A stretch of 50,865 nt of DNA, taken from NCBI GenBank assembly GCA_035762175.1, contig DASTPP010000361.1, forward strand, positions 1 to 50,865, written 5' to 3'. The DNA is from DASTPP01 sp035762175. Its GTDB lineage: Bacteria > Myxococcota_A > Polyangia > Polyangiales > Polyangiaceae. The translations under genes and the position numbers were made by a program. This document shows, piece by piece, positions 43,869-50,865 of this stretch (position 1 is the stretch's first letter; each line of letters opens with the position of its first letter). Under the pieces are notes generated by a model. That model saw nothing but the letters and a program-made list of their open reading frames with translations, was not told the DNA's origin and did not search any database.

Positions 43869-44696
43869 ATGAAGATCACGTTCTGGGGGGTCCGAGGCAG
43901 CATCCCCACCCCGGGGCCTGACACCGTGGAGGTCGGGGGCAACACCAGCTGCATCGAGGTGCGCTGCGGCAAGCACCTGCTCGTGTTCGACGGGGGCACG
44001 GGGCTCCGGCTGCTCGGCAACAAGCTCGTGCGCGAGATGCCCATCGAGGCGCACCTCTTCTTCAGCCACGTCCACTGGGACCACATCCAGGGCTTTCCGT
44101 TCTTCGCGCCGGCGTTCCTGCGCGGCAACGTCATCCGCCTTTATGGCGGCGCGAACGTCTCGCGCACGCTCGAAGAGACCCTCGCCGGCCAGATGGACTA
44201 CCCCAGCTTCCCGGTGCATTTGAACGAGATGGGCGCGACGATGATCTTCCGCGACCTCGCCGAGGGCGAGGTCGTCACGCTCGGCGAGGCGGTGCGCGTG
44301 TCGAACGCGCGCGGCAACCACCCGAACGGCGTCTACGCCTACCGCGTCGACTACAACGGCAAGAGCGTCGTGTACGCGACCGACACCGAGCACTACGCCA
44401 TCGTCGACCCCAAGCTCAAGCGCCTCTGCGAGGGCGTCGACGTGCTCGTCTACGACGCCATGTACACGCCCGAAGAGTACGGCGGCGAGGCGGGCTCGGG
44501 CCCGAAGACGGGCTGGGGGCACAGCACCTTCAGCGCCGGCGTCGAGCTCGCGAAGGCCGCCGGCGTCAAGACGCTCGTCTTGCACCACCACGATCCGATG
44601 CAGTCCGACGCGCACGTGCGCGAGAAAGAGCGCCGCTGCCAGGCCCTCTTCGCCAACAGCCTCGCCGCCCGCGAGGGCCTGACGATCACGCTCTGA
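43869..44696 (+). CDS. Metallo-beta-lactamase-fold hydrolase
   Basis: This 275-residue protein opens with KITFWGVRGSIPTPGPD, the pattern of the PhnP/RNase Z-like subgroup. The metal motif is HVHWDH (His67, His69, Asp71, His72); further ligands are likely in NARGNHP, YATDTEH and the terminal LHHHDP. It is presumably cytoplasmic. Relatives act on cyclic phosphodiesters, cyclic nucleotides or RNA ends, but the substrate here is unknown. In some myxobacterial and deltaproteobacterial signalling systems this fold is fused to regulatory domains; here it stands alone. Confidence 0.85.
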   Translation: MKITFWGVRGSIPTPGPDTVEVGGNTSCIEVRCGKHLLVFDGGTGLRLLGNKLVREMPIEAHLFFSHVHWDHIQGFPFFAPAFLRGNVIRLYGGANVSRTLEETLAGQMDYPSFPVHLNEMGATMIFRDLAEGEVVTLGEAVRVSNARGNHPNGVYAYRVDYNGKSVVYATDTEHYAIVDPKLKRLCEGVDVLVYDAMYTPEEYGGEAGSGPKTGWGHSTFSAGVELAKAAGVKTLVLHHHDPMQSDAHVREKERRCQALFANSLAAREGLTITL

Positions 44697-44945
44697 GCCG
44701 CGCCGCCCCCGCGGCACTGGCGCCCCGGGCCCCCTGCCCCCGCGGCACTGGCGCCCCGAGCCCCCTGCCCCGCAGCGCTCGCGCCCCGGGCCCCCTGCCC
44801 CGCAGCGCTCGCGCCCCGAGCCCCCTGCCCCCGCAGCGCTCGCGCCTTGAGCCGCCCCCGCAGCGCTCGCGCCCTGAGCCGCCCCCCCAGCGCTCGCGCT
44901 CCGGGCCGTCCCGCCCCCGCAGCATTCGCGCCCTGAGCCGCGTCG
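44697..44945. repeat. About eight imperfect 28-33-bp tandem repeats
   Basis: Units carry GCAGCGCTCGCGCC followed by CTGAGCCGCCCCC or CCGGGCCCCCTGCCCC. The CTGAGCCGC element matches the stop-codon region of the MBL-fold gene just upstream, so the array may have grown from that gene end. Confidence 0.8.
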
Positions 44946-45277
44946 AGCCCCGACGCTCGGCGCGGCAAACGTCCCGTGTCGGACGTGTAACGCGCCCACC
45001 CCCGGCCTTGCCGAGCCCGGGCGAGCCCCCTACGCCTCGGTCGCGCCCGCCGGGCAGCCCCCCCATGTCGTAAGCCACCTCACCCCCGGCCCCCGTCGCC
45101 TCTCCACGACCGTCACGGCAACACTCGCGAGCCCGGCGGCCTTCGTCCCCCGACCGCCGAGCCCAGCCCGGGCCGAAGAATTTGCGGCGCGCTCGCCGCC
45201 GCCCGCCGGCGCCGCCCTCGCGGCCCGAAGCCTGCGCGCCGCGCGGCCGCGGGGGCCCTAAGGGAGTGCGCGCGGTT

Positions 45278-45343
45278 TTTTCGGACGGGGTCACCCGGCG
45301 CGAAACGGTTGCGCGAATCGACGCGCCGCTTTTCGGACGAGTC
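45278..45343 (+). promoter_or_regulatory. Direct repeats, candidate activator sites upstream of sigma-54 promoter
   Basis: TTTTCGGACG-G/A-GTC-like elements lie at 45278-45292 and 45330-45343, 52 bp apart. They are about 117 and 65 bp before the predicted transcript start, where enhancer-binding proteins usually bind. Confidence 0.4.
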
Positions 45344-45368
45344 TGGGTGTGCAGGCTTTGCGGGGCCT

Positions 45369-45384
45369 TGGCACGTCGCTTGCG
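45369..45384 (+). promoter_or_regulatory. Sigma-54 promoter of the RpoH-like sigma gene
   Basis: TGGCAC (45369-45374), GTCGC, then TTGC (45380-45383) matches the sigma-54 core exactly. The start would be near 45395, leaving a very short leader that carries the GGCGGAGG ribosome-binding site before ATG 45410. Confidence 0.7.
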
Positions 45385-45409
45385 GTAGGGCGCGGCGGAG
45401 GTTCATCAC

Positions 45410-46231
45410 ATGGCATCCTCGTCCGAGGGGGGGGCCCTTGCGGCTTATCGAACGCAACTCGCCTCCTATCCCCCGCTCACCGAAGAACAAGAGCGCGCGC
45501 TCGCCCTCGCCTGGCGCGCCGGCGACAAGAGGGCGGGCGACCGCCTGGTTTGCGCGTGCCTGCCCTTCGTCGTCTCCATCGCGATGGAGTACCGGCGCTG
45601 GGGCGTGCCGCTCGAAGACATCATTCAGCAGGGCAACATCGGCCTCTTGCGCGCGGCCGAGCGCTTCGACCCGTCGAAGGAGTGCCGGCTCATCACGTAC
45701 GCGGCGTACTGGATCCGCGCCGAGATTCGCGACTACGTCGTGCGCGCGTACCGGGTCGTGCGCTTCGGCACGACCAAGGGCGAGCGGCGGGCGCTGCGGC
45801 TCTACCGCACCACGCGCGAGGACGACCCCGCGCGGCTCGCGGCGCAGTCGGGCCTGAGCGAGGCGCAGGCCGCGCGGCTCTTGCCCCTCCTGGCCTCGCG
45901 CGACATGAGCCTCGACGCCGAGTCGCCGACGCACGGCGGCACGGGGCTCGAGCGGTTGCGGGCCTCCGGGCCCTCGCCCGAAGATGAGGCGGGCGCGGCC
46001 GAGCGCGGGGCGCGGGCGCGGGCCGAGCTCGCGGCGGCCATCTCCGAGCTGTCGCCGCGCGAGCGGCTCATCGTCGAAGAGCGCTGGTCGGGCGACGACC
46101 CGGTCACGCTCGAGCATTTGGGCCAGCGCCTCGGGGTCAGCAAGGAGCGCGTGCGTCAAATCGAAGAGCGCATGAGGGCGAAGCTGCGCGTGCGGCTCGC
46201 CTCGCTCGAGGGCGCCGCCGACGCGGCCTGA
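45410..46231 (+). CDS. RpoH/sigma-32-type RNA polymerase sigma factor
   Basis: This 273-residue group 3 sigma-70 factor lacks region 1.1. Region 2 shows LVCACLPFVVSIAMEYRRWG, DIIQQGNIGLLRAAERFDP and LITYAAYWIRAEIRDYVVR (the -10-binding part). Region 4.2 is VTLEHLGQRLGVSKERVRQIEERM. Where RpoH proteins carry the Q(R/K)KLFFNLR box, this one has GERRALRLYRTTR, so chaperone-linked control may differ. It could direct a heat-shock or developmental regulon, as SigB/SigC-type factors do in Myxococcus (inference). The sigma-54 promoter and direct repeats upstream imply enhancer-dependent transcription. Confidence 0.88.
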   Translation: MASSSEGGALAAYRTQLASYPPLTEEQERALALAWRAGDKRAGDRLVCACLPFVVSIAMEYRRWGVPLEDIIQQGNIGLLRAAERFDPSKECRLITYAAYWIRAEIRDYVVRAYRVVRFGTTKGERRALRLYRTTREDDPARLAAQSGLSEAQAARLLPLLASRDMSLDAESPTHGGTGLERLRASGPSPEDEAGAAERGARARAELAAAISELSPRERLIVEERWSGDDPVTLEHLGQRLGVSKERVRQIEERMRAKLRVRLASLEGAADAA

Positions 46232-46233
46232 GG

Positions 46234-46265
46234 CTCCGGCCGCGGGGCCAGGGCGGGCGCCGGAG
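46234..46265 (+). terminator. Weak hairpin after the sigma factor gene
   Basis: CTCCGGC (46234-46240) pairs with GCCGGAG (46259-46265) just past the stop codon, without a U-tract. The rest of the gap to 46502 is G-rich and otherwise featureless. Confidence 0.3.
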
Positions 46266-46502
46266 GCGGCGGGCGCAGGGGCAAAGAGTTTCGGGGGCAG
46301 GCGGCCCGCGCGGCCGGGGGTGGCGAGGGGTGTGGTTGTGGGGGCGTGGGGGGGGCCTGGCGCGGGTGCGCGCCGTCGGCGTCGAGAAAGCGGGCCGGGG
46401 CGGGCGCCGGGAGCGCCTTCGCGCGGGCTTTTCGGCGGGCGGGGGGCGGTCCGAGCCGGCGAAAGCTCTCGTGCGGCGCGGATTGGGTGGTAGAGTTCGA
46501 AG

Positions 46503-48374
46503 GTGCGTCGTGGCGTCGGGGCGTGGCTGGCCGCGTCGGTCCTAGGGCTGACGGCCCTGGCCCTGGCCCCGACCCCGGGCAACAGCGATCGGCCGCGCAC
46601 GGCGCCCGGGCCGAACGAGGCGCCCGACTTCGAGCGGCACGGGCCGCCGCCGCGCGACGAGCCGCAGCAGCGCACGCCCCGCCAGCCCTCGGGGGTGACG
46701 GCGACCATCGACTGCCGGGGGGCGCGCCTGGTGACGCAGCAAGCGCGCTCGCTGCTCGCCGCGCCGGCGCGGCCGGTCGACGCGCGGGCGTTCGCCGAGG
46801 CCTTCGTCGACTGGCTCGACCCGCACGGGCTCTGGTCGATCGCGCCCGACGCGCCGATGGCGCGGGCGGTGCGGCTGCGGGCGCGCGAGCTTTTGCGCGA
46901 GCTCGAGGCGCCGCCCGACCGGGGCGCGTGCCCGACGGCGCAGGCGCTCGGCGAAGAGCTCGGGCGCTGGGTGACCGAGCTGCGGGCGAGCTTCGAGCGG
47001 GGGCGCGAGGGGGCGCGGGCGCGGCCGCTCGAAGAGGCCATGCGGCTCGCGTCGCTGCCGGCCTTCGACGACGGCGCGCGGCCGCCGCCGGCGCGCGAGC
47101 TGGCCGCCGAGCTCGGCTACCGGTTGGGGGTGGTGCGCGCCTCGTTCGGCGATCCGCTCGAGAGCGCGGTCGAGGCGGCCGTCGAGCGCACGGTGCCGCG
47201 CTCGCCGCCGCCCTGGGCCAACGTGGTGCTCGCGGCGGCGCTGCGGGCGTACGTGCCGCAGCTCGACCCCCACGGGGGGTGGGCGCCCTTCGACGAAGAG
47301 ACCTCGCTCTACGAGGTCGATCTCGAGGCGAACCCGCCGCCCCGGCTCTGGCGCCGCATGGTGCGCACCGCGCTCGGCGTGCGCATCGACGAGGCGGCGC
47401 TCGCGCCGCTCTTGCCGGGCGACGTCGTCGTCGCCGTCGACGATCTGGCCGTGGCGGGCCTGAGCCTCGAGCAGGCCGACCAGCTCGCCCTGCTCGACGC
47501 CGACCTCGGGGTCGACGGGGCCAAGACCGTGCTCGTGCTGCGCCCGGGCGCCCCCGCGCCGCTCACGCTCGAGGTCTTCCCGCCCGCCGAGCGCGGCGGC
47601 GAGGGCGACGCGGGGTCGGGCGGGAGGCGCCACTACCGCGTGCGCTACGGCGAAGACGAGGTGCTCGTCGTGCCCATCGGCGACGTGCCCGACGACCTCG
47701 GCGACGAGGTCGCGCGCGCCATCGCCGCGGCCCGGGGCGCGGGGCCCGTCGGCGGCGTGGTGCTCGATCTGCGCGGCAACGGGGGCGGCTCGACCGACGG
47801 GGCGAACGCGCTGCTCGGGCTGTTCTTGCCGGGCGCGCGGCTCTTCCCGCTGCACCGGCGCGACGGCTCGCTCGAGGTCGAGCGCGCGCCGGTGCCGCCG
47901 CCCGGCGACCGCTGGGCGGGCCCGGTCGCCGCGCTCGTCGACGGCGACACGGCGAGCGCCGCCGAGATGATCGCCGGCGCGCTCGCCGCCTACCGCCGGG
48001 GGCCCGTCGTCGGCTCGCGCACCTACGGCAAGGGCTGCGCGCAAGAGTACCTCGACGACGACGCGAACGCGGGCGTCCTGCGCCTGACGACGCTGCTCTA
48101 CGCCCTGCCCGACGGCTCGCCGGTGCAGCGCACCGGCATCGCGCCGACGCTCCTGCTCGCGACGCCGCGCTCGCCCGAGCGCGAGTCGGGCCTCTCGCAC
48201 GCGCTCGGCTCGTGGCAGGGCCCGGACGTGCGCGACGCGGGCTTCGTGCGCGAGCGGCCCTGGCCCGGCCACGGCGGCGTGGTCGGCCCCTGCGACGACG
48301 CCTTCGTCTGCAAGGCGCTGCGGGCGCTCGGCGCCCCGCGCGCCTCGACCGCGCGCGGCACGGGCCGGCCGTAG
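46503..48374 (+). CDS. S41-family C-terminal processing peptidase
   Basis: This 623-residue protein has an N-terminal hydrophobic segment (AAWLAASVLGL-like, about 7-22) that should export or anchor it. A helical region (about 65-270) holds two DPHG motifs (WLDPHGLWS, QLDPHGGWA), the PDZ-like part follows at about 295-345, and the peptidase core has VVLDLRGNGGGSTDGAN. The Ser-Lys dyad is Ser485 in GDTASAAEM and Lys510 in SRTYGKG, the usual 25 residues apart. It likely trims envelope proteins in the periplasm. GTG 46503 starts just after a GAAGG ribosome-binding site. Confidence 0.88.
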   Translation: MRRGVGAWLAASVLGLTALALAPTPGNSDRPRTAPGPNEAPDFERHGPPPRDEPQQRTPRQPSGVTATIDCRGARLVTQQARSLLAAPARPVDARAFAEAFVDWLDPHGLWSIAPDAPMARAVRLRARELLRELEAPPDRGACPTAQALGEELGRWVTELRASFERGREGARARPLEEAMRLASLPAFDDGARPPPARELAAELGYRLGVVRASFGDPLESAVEAAVERTVPRSPPPWANVVLAAALRAYVPQLDPHGGWAPFDEETSLYEVDLEANPPPRLWRRMVRTALGVRIDEAALAPLLPGDVVVAVDDLAVAGLSLEQADQLALLDADLGVDGAKTVLVLRPGAPAPLTLEVFPPAERGGEGDAGSGGRRHYRVRYGEDEVLVVPIGDVPDDLGDEVARAIAAARGAGPVGGVVLDLRGNGGGSTDGANALLGLFLPGARLFPLHRRDGSLEVERAPVPPPGDRWAGPVAALVDGDTASAAEMIAGALAAYRRGPVVGSRTYGKGCAQEYLDDDANAGVLRLTTLLYALPDGSPVQRTGIAPTLLLATPRSPERESGLSHALGSWQGPDVRDAGFVRERPWPGHGGVVGPCDDAFVCKALRALGAPRASTARGTGRP

Positions 48375-48530
48375 GCTCGGGCGGGCGACCGTCGCCTTCG
48401 CCCGACCGAGCCGCGCGCGGTCGGCAGGCCCGCCCGCTCGCCATGTCCGGAGGGCCAAGGCGGCGCGTCGGGCGGCGGCTCGGCGCCCCGAACGGGCGCG
48501 ACGGCCCGATCGCCGGGCGGCTCTATCGAT

Positions 48531-48578
48531 AGTGAGGTCGCCTTTCGTCGCGGCAGTGAGGTCGCCTTTCGTCGCGGC
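48531..48578. repeat. 24-bp exact tandem pair
   Basis: AGTGAGGTCGCCTTTCGTCG plus CGGC occurs twice in direct succession at 48531 and 48555. Confidence 0.9.
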
Positions 48579-48740
48579 GGGCGAATTCGAACAAGGCGCG
48601 GCCGAGAAGGCAGATAGTGGCGGGGCATTGCCTACACGGCCCGACGTGGACCCCGCGCCGGGCGTGGTTCGTGCTCGCGAGATGAGGCCGCGGGTGGGCG
48701 GCGGCCGCGCCGTGGGCCCCCTGGCCGCGGGGCTTCGGTA

Positions 48741-48915
48741 TTCAAATCAAGATTGAACGATGCCGCGGCGGCGGCCGCCGTGGGGCCCGGGCGGTTTCAT
48801 TTTTGAACTCGTTCCCGCGGGCCGGCGGCGGTCCTTCGCGGGCCGGTTTCGTTTTTGAACTCGCGGCCTCCCGCGGCCCGGGGCGGCCGCGGCGGCGGTT
48901 TCGTTTTTGAACGCG
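48741..48915. repeat. 52-bp periodic repeat with a TTTTTGAACTCG core
   Basis: GGTTTC-A/G-TTTTTGAACTCG begins at 48793, 48845 and 48897, exactly 52 bp apart, with a diverged TTGAAC copy at 48753. The AT-rich core alternates with GC-rich filler able to form small hairpins. Confidence 0.8.
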
Positions 48916-49190
48916 AAGGGCGACTACCCCCTTTCGTAAAAGGTCGTGCCATGTTATTCGTTCTGCTTTTTGTATTGTACGGTCCGAAGGGCTCGTGCTA
49001 CGAGCCCAATCCGCCGCGCGCGGGGCCCTCTTCAAGTCGACCTCGCGCGCGGGGCTCGGGTCGCTCGGCTCGGCCCGGCGCGGCACTCGCTGCGTCGGGC
49101 GCGCCGCTTCAATCGGGCTAGCTCGTCGCGCCCCTCGGCGGGGCGCGCGTCGCGCCCGACCCTTGTGCTGAATCCCTCCGGGAGGTCCCC

Positions 49191-50865
<1,675 letters not shown>

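Larger units (their letters stand above)
44697..45409. other. Gap of 713 bp: tandem repeats, then sigma-54 control region
   Basis: No gene is supported on either strand. The left third is a tandem array, the middle is plain GC-rich sequence, and the right 150 bp carry direct repeats and a sigma-54 promoter. Confidence 0.6.
48375..49190. other. Gap of 816 bp with two repeat families
   Basis: No gene is supported. It holds a 24-bp tandem pair (48531-48578), a 52-bp periodic TTTTTGAAC series (48741-48915), a relatively AT-rich patch around 48940-48985, a perfect GGGCTCG-TGCTA-CGAGCCC hairpin (48989-49007) and the GGGAGG ribosome-binding site of the subtilase gene. Confidence 0.6.

Noticed and set aside
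48793..48915. CRISPR array with 19-bp repeats
   Set aside because: Repeats are too short and not palindromic at the ends, and the filler is low-complexity GC-rich sequence.
48940..49010. tRNA gene
   Set aside because: A 7-bp hairpin with a 5-nt loop is present, but there is no T-arm, D-arm or acceptor stem pairing.

Overview
The window reads as a very GC-rich bacterial contig (clearly above 70% G+C by eye, not counted) with strong G/C preference at third codon positions. The gene content suggests a myxobacterium-like member of the Myxococcota (inference): a Ser/Thr protein kinase with a C-terminal membrane anchor, a formylglycine-generating-enzyme-type lipoprotein, a DUF4388-DnaJ-TPR protein, large Gly/Ser-rich lipoproteins, sigma-54 promoters and secreted peptidases. 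No rRNA or tRNA gene and no transposase was recognised.

Layout. 1-2581 (minus) is a three-gene, ATGA-coupled operon of AAA ATPase, HNH nuclease and nucleotidyltransferase-HEPN protein; it looks like a Septu-type (PtuA/PtuB) defence system with an added third gene. A pair of 36-bp repeats around one 35-bp spacer lies upstream. 3.1-10.5 kb holds the kinase, a LysR regulator divergent from a DoxX-like protein, a membrane spermidine-synthase-like protein and the FGE-type lipoprotein. 10.6-18 kb holds the DUF4388-DnaJ-TPR protein, the coupled lysS-lolC/E-lolD operon and a DUF72 protein. 18-25 kb holds a sigma-54-preceded beta-propeller lipoprotein, a His-rich membrane protein whose tail dissolves into atypical sequence, a consensus sigma-54 promoter followed by a long stem-loop (candidate small RNA), and comEC. 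25-30.4 kb holds fadI-fadJ and an M28 peptidase.

30.4-37.4 kb holds a small orphan gene and a protein with an SSB-like DDDIPF tail, which share a near-identical 15-bp operator, then an ethanolamine-type permease, an unknown ORF, an M20 peptidase and dnaA. 37.5-43.4 kb holds two outer-membrane barrel proteins, a coupled pair of unknown genes, a membrane protein, an FKBP lipoprotein and coaX. 43.8-50.8 kb holds a metallo-beta-lactamase-fold hydrolase, an RpoH-like sigma factor behind a near-perfect sigma-54 promoter, an S41 peptidase and an S8 subtilase. The last ~360 bp look chimeric: beyond a CCG run the minus strand reads as an enoyl-CoA hydratase C-terminus joined to an ABC-ATPase N-terminus, probably an assembly artefact at the contig end.

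Themes. Many intergenic gaps hold short tandem repeats, and several copy the 3' end and stop codon of the neighbouring gene. Three sigma-54 promoters in 28 kb suggest enhancer-dependent regulation. Coordinated functions visible here are lipoprotein export (LolCDE-type genes), beta-oxidation (FadI/FadJ) and extracytoplasmic proteolysis (M28, S41, S8).
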